From assembly GCA_030562195.1 (NCBI GenBank), contig CM060202.1:682001-746000 (forward strand): DNA of 64,000 nucleotides, read 5' to 3'. This document shows positions 32,460-42,639 of this stretch, one piece after another (position 1 is the first letter of the stretch; each line of letters begins with the position of its first letter). The notes beneath the pieces were generated by a model. It was given only the letters and a program-made list of their open reading frames with translations. It was not told where the DNA came from and made no database searches. The translations under genes were made by a program, and so were the position numbers. The stretch comes from Nipponacmea schrenckii (Eukaryota; Mollusca; Gastropoda; Lottiidae).

Positions 32460-33785
32460 TCATAGAAACTTTTTGAAATTGATACCACATTATCCTTGTC
32501 TTTCTTACTTTTTGTATGATGGCCCGTAAAATCCGGTATCTATGAAACTGCACGGCTGATTCTCTCTATATTTCTCCCGGATAACACTACAGTGTAACGA
32601 TCACGACGTCAATTATAGAGAAGGATATAGTCAAGCAATATAGTAGAGCTGTTCTAATGAAAAATATACTAGTTTTTTCACCAGTTTTAAACAAATATAT
32701 TGCATAAGGCTGGCAGCTTTTGGACAGGCTTTTCTATAGCTATCAGTTACCATACTTTGTGGCCACCACAAACTCACTGTAATGGCATTTAGAACATCAA
32801 TCGTACACTTGTCATTCAGCAACCAACCAACCCATCCATTAGTTGATATCTAAACCTTGGACCTAAACAATTTCCAGCTAGTGAACACTCCAGAAGATAC
32901 AATTCTTGAAGGATTGACGAATGTGAATGTTTGTAATCCATGGTTGAGCCCTATTTAAAATCAAACATGTGGTTGCCTAACAAGATACGCCCACTTCAGG
33001 CCAAAATTCCTATTTTCTGTCTTTCTATTTTCCTTTTGTTGAATCTCCGTACTTGGCTAGCCGCCAGATTTGGAAAAAAATCAACTGGAACCCCCCGCAT
33101 AGAAATGTGCATATCGAAGGAAGTTGTATCTAATTGTACCAAAAATCTAACTATATATATTTGAAAAAGATAAAAGGAATAAGCATAGAATTTGAAAATT
33201 TTAAACTTAGTCAATAAGTGTACTATTCTTTAATTAATATACATGCTGCCATAAATAACATAAAAATTTAAAAAAAAATAAGTAATTATCCATAAAGGTG
33301 CATATGATTATTAATTGATAAAGCGTTTTTCAAAAATGTAAACCGATTAACCGATGCAAAATTTTTAGATCCGTTGGCGAAATAAAAATGGAGACAATCG
33401 CAATGCTTCGAAATGACATATGCAGAATTTTCACCGTGCTTCCATGATAATCGCAAGGCTTCATGATTTCAACGGAATTTGTGCAAATACATTCACGACG
33501 TTTTGTTTTCTCATATCTCTTCGCAACGTAACGCCGATGCAATGGGGAACCAAACTCGGATTATCTGCTCCTGTAGATGGCACCAACGACTAGGGTCCCG
33601 AAGTCACCATCACTCTTATAGACAGCTGTACTAATTCTACTTATACGTGAACGTACATCTTGCCTAAAAACTTGTTGATTGCCAAGAGAGGGGGAGCTTT
33701 GTTTCACGTTGAAAAGAATCTCCTGAAACTAAATAATTCTATAGTAATGGAACTATAAGTGGCGCCTCTACACCTAGGGCCGCAT
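32460..33785. other. no gene recognised
   Basis: The right partner of the flanking direct repeat lies at 32,467-32,522. The block TGTGGTTGCCTAACAAGATA then CGCCCACTT at 32,968-32,996 is the approximate reverse complement of 59,308-59,336, so an undefined dispersed repeat is present. The remaining sequence has no convincing coding region. Confidence 0.4.
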
Positions 33786-33995
33786 AAGAGGCACAGGCCC
33801 TTAACCATTCTCCTCCTGATGACCGCCCCATTCCATACTTTTTCTCAGGCGTCCCAAATGAGAGTTTGGCTAATGAAGCATGGAAGGATTATGAAGATCT
33901 TGCAGAGAAGCCTGGCAACAACGTGTTGAACGTTTTTGCAGAACTATTACAATCATTCCGGTGTTGTTGCTTGGACCAAAAGATTTGAATATTTA
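33786..33995 (+). other. short coding-like fragment, family unknown
   Basis: One plus-strand frame reads PPDDRPIPYFFSGVPNESLA, then NEAWKDYEDLAEKPGNNVLN and VFAELLQSF, with amino-acid composition unlike random AT-rich DNA. It has no start and no recognisable domain. Possibly a relic of a retroelement gag or host exon. Confidence 0.25.
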
Positions 33996-34089
33996 TTTAA
34001 CAACATTAAAATGTATATAATATAAGGGAAATAAGTTATCAGCAAGAGCAAATGTAATGAATGTTTAAAATTTGCGTTATAATTTAGAG

Positions 34090-34450
34090 CATGTTAAATA
34101 AATGCTCCTATGGAAAACGTCTTACTAGACCCGTTATCATCAACGACCAAAACCAGAGAACCATTTGACTACAAACTGAAATGGATATTGAGCAATAAAC
34201 AATTGCACCAACAAGAGTCATTGCCTTATCGAATCAACCCGTAAACGATCCTGCAGTTCACAAACTCACAATCGAGCAGATATGCATGTTTACGTAGAGA
34301 GGGGACCCCTCTTCTTTCTTTTAGATTTTGCTTCCACACCATATGAATCCTCACCTCGTGACCCAGGTTCCTCCGATCTTTCTTCCTTTCTGTGAATTTT
34401 TGGACCAACACACCACCCCAAATTCTCCAACCGGGTCAAGACCACCTTTC
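34090..34450 (+). repeat. diverged copy of the 37,115-37,470 ORF1 tail region
   Basis: Shared blocks include ACTGAAATGGA, CACCAACAAGAGTCA, GAGGGGACCCCTCTTC and CACCCCAAATTCTCCAA. Frameshifts prevent translation. It is a relic of the same element whose fuller copy begins at 36.3 kb. Confidence 0.6.
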
Positions 34451-34763
34451 CTTGAAAAAAATCAAATTCACCTATTCTGAATTGAAAAAAAAAGATTTAT
34501 AGATTTGAGAATGTTTGTTTTGATCTGTTTATTGAGAAATGGATTTTTTCTGCGATGATTTTTTAATTTCCTTAAATTGTCTTAAACTACTGCGAAAAGT
34601 GAGAAAATACACGCCAAAGTCGGAAGAAACCTTATATTTGTATAGCGATTACCTGACGGTATAATGGATTGATTTTGGCACTTTTGAAATAAGGATTTTG
34701 TAGTTAAATGTTATATTATTCTTATTTGATTCTCTTTAAGTTTTGTTAATACTGGTCTCGCAG

Positions 34764-34878
34764 CGTGTTGAGTTCATACCCGATGATACTGCTCGACGTT
34801 ACAGTGATGGTACAAAAGTTGAATTGAGGGGTGAAAGTGCAACTGTTGTGGAATGGATGATTCTTGCCTATGTTGCTG
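34764..34878 (+). CDS. single exon resembling a TRPC-type cation channel
   Basis: A 115-bp open block is bounded by an acceptor (AATACTGGTCTCGCAG) and a donor (G|GTAAGT). It encodes RVEFIPDDTARRYSDGTKVE then LRGESATVVEWMILAYVAG. The E-W-M-I-L-x-Y-V-x-G ending resembles the transmembrane segment preceding the conserved I-W-x-E-x-K-Q-L-W region of invertebrate TRPC channels, which would be in the next exon; I could not find that exon within the following kilobase. It may be a genuine exon of a long-intron gene or an orphan. The TRPC assignment rests on memory of the family. Confidence 0.45.
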
Positions 34879-34981
34879 GTAAGTAGAACTAATAAACTAG
34901 TCTTGATAAATCTAAATGTAATGGAATGATGTAAATGAATCATTAATATGAACACAAGGGATTGCTTAAAGGGTTTTATTT

Positions 34982-35118
34982 AAGCAATGAACGAAGAACC
35001 CACTGCAGTTACATTGATATGAATACATTTGGCAAATTGAAGGCATTTGTGATGAATTTGGCACCTTGACCAATGTATCATATCACCGTAACTGCAGTGG
35101 GTCCATCATTCATTGCTT
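34982..35118. mobile_element. hairpin MITE (137 bp)
   Basis: The 31-nt arms 34,982-35,012 and 35,088-35,118 pair with four mismatches (both end AAGCAATGAA outward and CCCACTGCAGTTAC inward). The inner sequence (TGATATGAATACATTTGG versus complement TGATATGATACATTGG) continues the fold, so nearly the whole element is a stem-loop. It lies in the candidate intron after the TRPC-like exon. Confidence 0.65.
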
Positions 35119-35149
35119 ATATTTCCACTGTCTATTGTATTCTTTTTAC

Positions 35150-35690
35150 GGAGTTTCCGATTAAATTCCCGGTGATAAGGACTTTTATTTTGCAACGATG
35201 GCAGCAAAAAATGGGATGCTGCAGATACGAACAAACTTCATGCAATCAAACCTCTCTTGGGGGACTGGCCTATTGTGCCAACAGGAGAAATTAAATTGTT
35301 TTGTGTCGCTCTCGTCTTGGACACACTCACCTTACCAACTGTTATTTGCTCAAGCGAGAGCCTCAACCAGTCTGTGAGCACTGCCGTGCTGCAACTTTGT
35401 TTGCGCAACCTTATCTTCCTGAGAAGGTTGCCTCGTTTTTAAAACAGACTTATCTGTATTTTAAATTTTTTGTTATATTTTTGTTGTCTCTTTGTTGCTA
35501 CTTTTAGTTTTTGTGCCCTTTTTGGGTGTTTATCTGTGATATTGTTTTTAACGTTGTTTTTGATTAACGTTGATTTCCGATTAAATTCCATTTCAAAATG
35601 GTTGCCGGTTGGAAATAAGACCATGTTGTGAGTGTTACGCTCTGAAAAATAGTCTTAAACATTTCACTTTAATAAAGGACAGTAATTAAA
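35150..35690 (+). pseudogene. LINE ORF2 C-terminal tail and 3' UTR
   Basis: Codons KWDAADTNKLHAIKPLLGDW, then (other frame) CRSRLGHTHLTNCYLLKRE and PQPVCEHCRAA match the post-RNase H region of Jockey/I-type LINEs, where the R-x-G-H-T-x-L-T ... C-x2-C pattern is standard. At least one frameshift occurs near 35,300. The 3' part ends at an AATAAA-like signal (TTTAATAAAGG, about 35,672) and an A-rich tail. Confidence 0.7.
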
Positions 35691-35820
35691 AAAAGAAAAA
35701 AGATATTTTTTGTTTTCTTTTATATTGTAATGATATATAAATCTTGACATCATTTTAATAAAATGTACAAATTATCAATACAATTTGCCATGTGGTTAGG
35801 AAAAAAGAAAACGAACCAAA

Positions 35821-35949
35821 ATGGCGTCTAGTAAACAAAAATATCAACGATTGGAAAGACTAAACGATAGCCTTATCATTAACAGAAAGGAATCAACATA
35901 TGTAAAACAACTTTGTTGTGTGTTTTGTTTCTGTGATATTATTTATTAG
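35821..35949 (+). CDS. short ORF of 42 aa, uncertain
   Basis: ATG at 35,821 is in an excellent context (CCAAAATGGCG). It reads MASSKQKYQRLERLNDSLII then NRKESTYVKQLCCVFC. It could be a first coding exon or chance. No family is recognised. 35,950-36,282 is AT-rich with nothing identified. Confidence 0.2.
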   Translation: MASSKQKYQRLERLNDSLIINRKESTYVKQLCCVFCFCDIIY

Positions 35950-36282
35950 TTTGGACCCGGGTAAGATGGTGGCAGGTAACAGGCAGATGATCAACAAAAC
36001 AGCCATGTTGAACAACTTGAACATCATTAGTAAGACAAAACCTATTACATTCGATCCTTGCAGTTATTGATATTTTCAAGGCAAGATTTTCCCAAAATAT
36101 ACGAAATCATTTTCACACAGTGATAGACATTCATACTGCTATATAAACATTCACTTGTATACACACCTTTTGTGTATGACGGTTGACCTAGTTAAAACTT
36201 TACCCAACTGATATTTTACGTGCATCGACTTTGTTACAGCTTTACACAACAAATACTTGTTCGTGCGTCGACCTACTAATAT

Positions 36283-37520
36283 TTGTACAATAAATTTATA
36301 TTGCTGTGCAGAAAATTGTGTAAAGGTGTGTGTAAATGGTGTATAATAACTACTGCTCAGGGCAACTCCACACTAAACCAAACAAACGACACGACGTATC
36401 AAATGATGGCCTCTCCCAACATATGGGCACTATCCTCCCATACATTATACATCGCCACAAATCAACAAACCAGGATAACCAATACTCCACCAACAATAAC
36501 AACCAACATGGACACTGTTCTCAGTGACATCTACCACAAATTATCTAACCTTGATCTATTAGATCAGATTAACAACCGTCTTTACGCGATGGAGTGTAAA
36601 TTCAATGAAATGGATGGTGCTATGCAATCTATGAAACTTGACTTTATTGGGATATCGTGGAGAAAAACTCGATGAGCATGAACTTAGGAATAACCAAGTT
36701 GAATTCGGCTTCTTTCACTAGAACGTAGCGGACAGGACATTCAAAATTAAATACATGGGGTGAAAGAATCAGTACTGGATATCCAAACTAGATCAATGAA
36801 GGACAACTTGTTGTTCTCTGGTATCCCAGAAACCGAAAATGATGACACGGAAGGCTGCTTACAAAAATTCCTAGAAGAGGTTTTTGAGATTGACAGAGAA
36901 ATTCCATTTCAAGTGGTACACAGATTGAAACCAAGGTCTGATGATAAACCCCGAACAACAGTAGCCAAATTTGACAAGCGCAAGGATCGAGAAACAGTTT
37001 TAAGAAGGGCACAAATTGAAGGGTCGATAATACAGTGTATACGAAGTAGGAATCTTTCAAGATTATGGGAAACGTCTAACTCAAACTGTGATTTGCCAAA
37101 TTTTACCAAACGACCACAAAACCAGAGTTTACCATATCCTTACCAACTGAAATGGAGATTGCTCCACCAACACCTGCACCAACAAGAGTCACCACCATGT
37201 CGAACCAAACCCCTCAACGACCCCTTAGTCCAGCAGATGTTGGAAAACGTTCTCGTAAAGAGGGAACCCCCTTCTCTTTTCTTTCCGCGCTTACACCATC
37301 TGAATCTTCACTTCTTTCCGTAAGTTTTTGGATCAACAAGCCACCCCAAATTCTCCAATCAAGTCAAGTCGTGTACCCAGACCTTCTCCACCTAGAACCA
37401 GATCTCAGTTCGTACACAATTCTACATTCTTAACAACTACCAAACCAGTACCAATCACCCCGTCAACAACCATTATATCTGCTAACAAACCCTTTTATCA
37501 CCAGACCAAGAACTAATCAT
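36283..37520 (+). pseudogene. ORF1-like RNA-binding protein (RRM) of a retroelement, broken
   Basis: An N-terminal amphipathic stretch after M at 36,508 (DTVLSDIYHKLSNLDLLDQI) and a Glu-rich coiled coil come first. A second frame from 36,760 has SMKDNLLFSGIPETENDD, FQVVHRLKPRSDDKPRTTV and AKFDKRKDRETVLRRA, the RRM core seen in LINE ORF1 proteins. A third frame carries the Pro-rich tail ending SPADVGKRSRKEGTP (about 37,150-37,270). At least three frameshifts separate these. It lies directly upstream of PLE-type sequence; whether it is the PLE's own ORF1 or an older LINE is unresolved. Confidence 0.65.
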
Positions 37521-37870
37521 CATGGAATCTGCCTGCTCTACAGAAATCTACCTTAATTATTGGGTCCTCAAACCTTAACCGAATTACCAAAACAAAGACA
37601 CTGAATACACTCGTACACTGATGCCCAAATCCATCACACCCAGTCCATCCTTGAATCTTACGACCATGATCATAAACCAGCTAAGGTCATTCTGCATGTA
37701 GGCCTCAACAATCGCGATCAGTTAGCCAAAACTACATTTAACCAAGCCTAGAAATAAATTGCCACAGCCAACCAAACCTTTCCTAGCTCCAAGATCATCT
37801 TCTCATGTGTGCCTCATTTTCAATAAAATCTCTAAGAAAGCCCAGCAGAATTATTTCTCGATAAAGAATA
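37521..37870 (+). pseudogene. SGNH-hydrolase-like domain, partial copy A
   Basis: Frames read WNLPALQKSTLIIGSSNLNR (block-I-like G-S-S-N in place of G-D-S-N) and then AKVILHVGLNNRDQLAK (block-III-like G-x-N-N), followed by FPSSKIIFSC. This arrangement resembles SGNH/GDSL hydrolase-like domains found in some retroelement proteins. A second version of the later half is at 38,755-38,990. The copy stops near 37,870. Confidence 0.55.
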
Positions 37871-38051
37871 ATGTTTCGAAAACCGGTATTAACTAAAGAT
37901 TTGCATTTTTTACCCATATTTTCATCTTACTTATTTCCTATACCCAATTTGCCACCTCTGCATACCTTGATCCTTATATCTTACGCTAAAACATATAATA
38001 TCCACTTCTCACATTCCTGAACATCCCCGTCTAACATAGTTAATTTTCATT

Positions 38052-38321
38052 ATGCTCCGCAAATTCGATAACCACTGGCAAGAAGCCAGACATCGCAACA
38101 CTTATCGCCAACCAAACCAACATCGTGAACCCTATAACGGCCCAGTATTCCATCGACCTCCACCATCTACCAATTGCCGACCACCAACCAATACAGCCAT
38201 TTATGTACCACCTCACCAACGACCTACCCACAACATAGCCTATCCACCCAAAGATAACCATCGATCTACCTACAACACAGCCTACCCATCAAAAGATAAC
38301 CACCGGCCTTACCAACATTAA
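38052..38321 (+). CDS. Pro/His/Asn-rich 89-aa ORF within the PLE locus
   Basis: It reads MLRKFDNHWQEARHRNTYRQ, then two repeats of the type NIAYPPKDNHRSTYNTAY. The low-complexity basic composition suggests a disordered nucleic-acid-binding segment, perhaps the N-terminal part of the PLE polyprotein. It could also be a separate small ORF. 37,871-38,051 has nothing recognised. Confidence 0.4.
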   Translation: MLRKFDNHWQEARHRNTYRQPNQHREPYNGPVFHRPPPSTNCRPPTNTAIYVPPHQRPTHNIAYPPKDNHRSTYNTAYPSKDNHRPYQH

Positions 38322-38379
38322 AAACGACTACCATCCCACCGACGCCAACCAATCCCCACTCATAAGGAGGAAGAACCCT

Positions 38380-39165
38380 TTGTTAAGGTTTGACAATCCT
38401 TACCCCCCAACAACAAGGCCAACCTTCACTAACTTTCAAACGCAAAGTCTCTGAGTTGGATATTTTTATTCGTCCAGCTATGAAAACGCCTGCTGTTGAC
38501 GCGAATTTTAGATCCCTCAATCGGACATGGCTCTCTAAGGTGACGCAGACTCTGATCGATCATTACCAAAAAAACCTACAGGAGAAAATCGCCTTCATCC
38601 GAACCAGGTCTTTATCCCAACCAGCCATCGACCGCATAATTTCCCATGCCCTGTCTTGGGCCCGTTGCTCCTATGGGAAACGCCAATTTCTACCAAACGA
38701 TCAACGAAACCAAGACCAGAGTAACCATATCCTTACCGGCTACGTACCCTGGTGCCCAAATCCACCACATCCAGTCCATCCTTGAATCTTACGACCATGA
38801 TCATAAACCGGCTACGATCATTCTGCAAGTAGACATCAACAATCGTGACCAGTTAGCCAAAACCCCATTTAACCAAGCCCATAAATTAATTGCCACAACC
38901 AACAAAACCTTTCCTAGCTCCAAGATCATCTTCTCATGTATACCTATCTCTAATAAAATCTCTAAGAAAGCCCAGCAGAATCTTAAGACATTCAACGATA
39001 TGATGATGAACTCCGACACAGAGAACGCAACAATCCTTTCACCCTACGAAGAAGAATTCGAACCAGTTGATAATCTTCATTGCTCTCCGGAAACAGCCAA
39101 CAATATATACTTGTTTTGGATACACCAGCTTCAAGCACCGGGTAAGTCTTTAAACTAATTACTGG
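38380..39165 (+). pseudogene. PLE N-terminal region: gag-like segment joined to SGNH-like copy B
   Basis: The first frame (from 38,390) has SLNRTWLSKVTQTLIDHYQK and AIDRIISHALSWARCSYGKR, a helical gag-like region. A second frame from about 38,700 carries YPGAQIHHIQSILES, ATIILQVDINNRDQLAK and FPSSKIIFSCIPISNKISKK, the later half of the SGNH-like domain, then NATILSPYEEEFEPVDNLHC. Block I is absent here, so copy B looks recombined. The same SGNH-like codons are in the inverted PLE at 56,750-57,190, which shows they belong to the PLE. Confidence 0.6.
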
Positions 39166-40297
39166 GGATAAAAATATTGAGAGGCCGCCGCTAGGCCAAA
39201 CCGTCGTTAACTTAAGCCGAAAAATTCTCACACCCCTCCAGCATTCAATCTTAGACCGTGGACTTAAATTTATTCCTAAATTACATAACCTTGATTATCT
39301 TCAACCGTCTATTCAACGATTTCAACGGAATCTCAGTTGCACATACTTTTTTCGAAACCACCCTCCACGCGGTGCTAGAACAATGTTTATTCCTAAATCC
39401 ACGTGGAAACCACCTAAAACCGCTATCCATCCAGAAATATTAAACGTATTTACAAGTATGAATAACCAAATATCAAATCTTTCCATAACACACGAGAAGC
39501 CTAATCTAACGCGAGTAGAACGTGAAGCATTAAATGTACTTAAAAAAGACGATAGCATTGTAATTTAAAAGAGTGATAAAGGTTCATGTTGCGTTATATT
39601 AAATCGGGAAGATTATATTGCAGAAGCAGAGCATCAATTGAATAATCCTAAACACTAGTCATTTAAAACAGAAACAATATGACTATCTTTTTGCCAAACC
39701 TGATTGCCGCGAGAGACACTTATACACTTTGCCGAAAATTCATAAGAATCCTACCAAGGATATTGGTTCATGCCTAATAGAATCCCTAAAGGCCGCCCGA
39801 TTATCTCTGACTGTGGTAGTGAGTCTTATGCAGTGTCAGAATACATCGATCATTTCTTACTACCACTAGCATGTCAACATCGAGCCTACCTTAAGGACAC
39901 AACTGACTTTGTCAATAAAATAAAAAACCTCAAAGTCCCTTCAAATGCTATTCTAATTTCCACAGACATAACTTCTATGTACACCAATATCGACAACACT
40001 ACTGGCCTAATGGCAGTTCGCAAAGCTTTTGATAGAAACCCAGATCCAGACAGACCCGACGATGCAATTCTACAGCTTTTAGAGATTTGTCTTAGTCGCA
40101 ATGATTTCACATTTAATGGTAAAACATATCTACAAACCTCAGGTACAGCCATGGGCAAACGATTCGCCCCTTCATACGCAAACCTTTTCATGGCAGAGTG
40201 GGAACGTGAGGTATTACCCCTTTGTCCATTTGACCCGCTTTTCTATGGACGCTTCTTAGATGACATTTTCATGGTTTGGACTTACTCCATAGAATAA
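39166..40297 (+). pseudogene. Penelope-like reverse transcriptase
   Basis: Order: NLSRKILTPLQHSIL (about 39,212), FIPKSTWKPPKTAIHPEIL, ALNVLKKDDSIVI with TAA at about 39,566 (the inverted copy has AAA), then KSDKGSCCVILNR. After frame shifts near 39,680-39,770 the RT palm continues as PNRIPKGRPIISDCGS, ISTDITSMYTNID, TSGTAMGKRFAPSYANLFM and the active site YGRFLDDIF (about 40,238-40,264). It stops at TAA 40,295-40,297, again a sense codon in the inverted copy. PLE reverse transcriptases form a telomerase-related group. Confidence 0.88.
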
Positions 40298-41248
40298 TTT
40301 TGGCAATTTTTTGAAATCCTCAACAACCACCACCCGTCCATCAAACTAACAGCCAACGTCAGTCACAAAAGCATAGATTTTCTCGATACTACTGTTTTTA
40401 AAGGAGATTCCATAGCAGAGACTAATAAATTAGATATTAAAGTATATTTCAAAGAAACCGACATTCATCAACTTTTGCATAAGAGCTCATTTCATCCAAA
40501 ACATACATTTTCTGGAATAATTAAGTCACATGTTTTACGATTTCACCGAATTTGCACAAGGTCTTCTGATTTCAACCAAGCCTGTACGATTGTTTTCTCA
40601 AAACTGAAAGAGCGTGGATACTCTAAACGATTATTACGAAACATAAAAAATTCCACATTAGCAGAGTTAGCAGCTAAAAATAGACTTTATGCCGAAGTGC
40701 CTCCAGGTTTAAGGAGTGCCCCATGTATGTCAACCAGATGCAAAACAAGTCCCTTTATATCAGAAACGCATTATTTTCTAAGTAACTCTACGAATAAAAG
40801 ATACCCGATCCAAGAGCACCTAACATGTGAAAACTCGAATGTAATATACTTAATTTCATGTAAAAAATGTTCCAAACAATATATCGGGGAAACAAATAAC
40901 AAATTACGCACTCGTTTTAATGCTCACAGATCAGATATTAAATTTAAAAAAGACAAGCCTGTTTCTAACCATTTCAATCTTGACGACCATTCACTTGACG
41001 ATCTCACCCTAACCCCAATTGAGCGCATAGAAAACCACTTGCCCGAAGATGAAACTACCAAATTCCGTCAATCTAGAGAAGCCCATTGGATTGAGACATT
41101 GAATACAGCAAGACCCATAGGTCTTAATATTCACCACAGTGTAGGCATAGCAACCTTTGTAGTTCCATTTAATACAACCAGTAATAAAGCAAGTAAGATA
41201 GTTCAAACCCATTATAAGAGTCTTCAAGAGAAATTTCCTCATAAATAA
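40298..41248 (+). CDS. Penelope-like element GIY-YIG endonuclease domain
   Basis: After the in-frame TAA the same frame continues with SIDFLDTTVFKGD (RT thumb) and a linker. The GIY-YIG endonuclease follows: HLTCENSNVIYLISCKKC, then SKQYIGETNNKLRTRFNAHR. The VIY and YIG strands, the conserved Arg and His, and the upstream C...C-x2-C motif of PLEs are all visible. It ends RPIGLNIHHSVG ... EKFPHK at 41,248. In PLEs this enzyme makes the target-site nick. From 40,475 the frame has no internal stop. Confidence 0.9.
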   Translation, partial: FWQFFEILNNHHPSIKLTANVSHKSIDFLDTTVFKGDSIAETNKLDIKVYFKETDIHQLLHKSSFHPKHTFSGIIKSHVLRFHRICTRSSDFNQACTIVFSKLKERGYSKRLLRNIKNSTLAELAAKNRLYAEVPPGLRSAPCMSTRCKTSPFISETHYFLSNSTNKRYPIQEHLTCENSNVIYLISCKKCSKQYIGETNNKLRTRFNAHRSDIKFKKDKPVSNHFNLDDHSLDDLTLTPIERIENHLPEDETTKFRQSREAHWIETLNTARPIGLNIHHSVGIATFVVPFNTTSNKASKIVQTHYKSLQEKFPHK

Positions 41249-41509
41249 ACTCTATAAACAGAAAATGATAGTGGCATATTCAAAAAATCAAAACTTAAAT
41301 GACAACCTTGTTCATAGCAAACTAAAAATAACCTGTACATAACAGGTACTATACTCCTCGCCCATCGGGCGACTTATTTTATTTTTTTTTCTAATTTCAG
41401 ATCAGAAGAGAAGAAAATCATCCAACAGATCCAGATCCCAATTTCTCAATAAGATATTTGTTCCACCCTAGGCCTGTACATTTGGGATATTCGATCCCTC
41501 CCTTCCCCG
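41249..41509 (+). repeat. PLE 3' untranslated region
   Basis: It contains the small hairpin TCGCCCATCGGGCGA, a pyrimidine run and CTAATTTCAG|ATCAG, then CCTAGGCCTGTACAT. The same block occurs at 41,930-42,055 and, inverted, at 58,918-59,075. The repeated CTAAT-Yn-CAG resembles a splice acceptor. No hammerhead core (CTGATGAG with GAAA) was found. Confidence 0.6.
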
Positions 41510-42095
41510 AAATCTATGAATACAAGATACCCGATCCAAGAGCACCTAACATGTGAAAACTCGAATGTAATATACTTTATTTCATATAAAAAAATGTCCC
41601 AAACAAAGAACAAATTACGCACTCGTTTAATGCTCAAATCACATATTAAATTTAAAAAAGACAAGCCTGTTTCTAATCAGTTCAAGCTTGACGACCATTC
41701 ACTTGACCCATAGGACTTAACATACACCACAGTGTGGGTATAGCACCCTTTGTCGTCCCCTTCAATACAACCAGTAATAAAGCAAGCAAGATAGTTTATG
41801 CCGCTTATAAGAGTCTTCAAGAGAAATTTCCCCATGTCTATAAGCAGAAAATGATAGTGGCATATTCCAAAAATCTAATCTTAAATAAGAACATTGTTCA
41901 TAGCAAACTAAAAACAATCTGTACTTATATTATACTTCTCGCCCATTGGGTGGGTTATTTTTTTCTAATTCAGATCAGAACAGAAAAAAATCATCCAACA
42001 AATACAGAAACCCATTTCCCAATAAAATATTTGTTCCAACCTAGGCCTGTACATCCGAGAGAATCAATCCCTCCCTTCCCCGATATCTAATTCTT
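41510..42095 (+). pseudogene. partial tandem PLE copy: GIY-YIG remnant plus 3' end
   Basis: It repeats RYPIQEHLTCENSNVIYFIS and KKDKPVSNQFKLDDHSLD, then jumps to PFVVPFNTTSNKASKIV, deleting the middle that the first copy has. The YIG block is lost (KKMSQTKNKLRTR). It ends with the same 3' UTR, CCTAGGCCTGTACATCC. Head-to-tail partial tandems are common for PLEs. Confidence 0.85.
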
Positions 42096-42560
42096 TCCCA
42101 CATAGGGCCGGTCAATTAACAGTTGAAATTCACAAAAAGGAAGGTATAAAGCCAGGTGACAGTGGTGAAGCAGTAAGACTAAGAAGTATTCAAAAGGAAA
42201 TTGTGTTTAGTTATGAATTATCTTCTCTTAAAGAAGCGAATACAATAGAAGAAGAAAGAAGAGAGTTAACTAAGAGCTGAAGAATTAAATCGTAGACAAA
42301 GAGAAATAAAATTTAGAGCCAAGCTTCAAACCTAAGGAATATAATGTTGCTTTCGAGTCTATTCGTAAACAAACATTATATCCCCAAACTCTGATCCTGA
42401 AATTACTTTCAGAAACACTGGCTAAACCTGTGCAGATGCAATCTGAATTTACCCCTGTACAATTTCCAAACGTACAGAATGAGTCACCCATCAATGTTTC
42501 AGAATCCCCAACTCCTGTCAAACCTGATCCATGACGATCCCTGCCACAGTGATCATTATA
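42096..42560 (+). pseudogene. unidentified coding-like region, two or more frameshifts
   Basis: Frames read GQLTVEIHKKEGIKPGDSGE, AVRLRSIQKEIVFSYELSSL and KEANTIEEERRELTK, then RAEELNRRQREIKFRAKLQ, then NVAFESIRKQTLYPQTLIL and a Pro/Ser tail ending at TGA about 42,530. Charged helical composition suggests a coiled-coil gag or ORF1. No family is assigned. Confidence 0.35.
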
Positions 42561-42639
42561 CTGTAATTCTACGGAATAATGGTCCTTCACCAGTAGACAG
42601 GCCACAAAGATGGAAACTCTCTAAAGCTAATTAGCCCCT

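Noticed and set aside
41335..41485. Hammerhead ribozyme expected in PLE terminal repeats
   Set aside because: No CTGATGAG core with a matching GAAA segment was found in any of the three PLE 3' regions.
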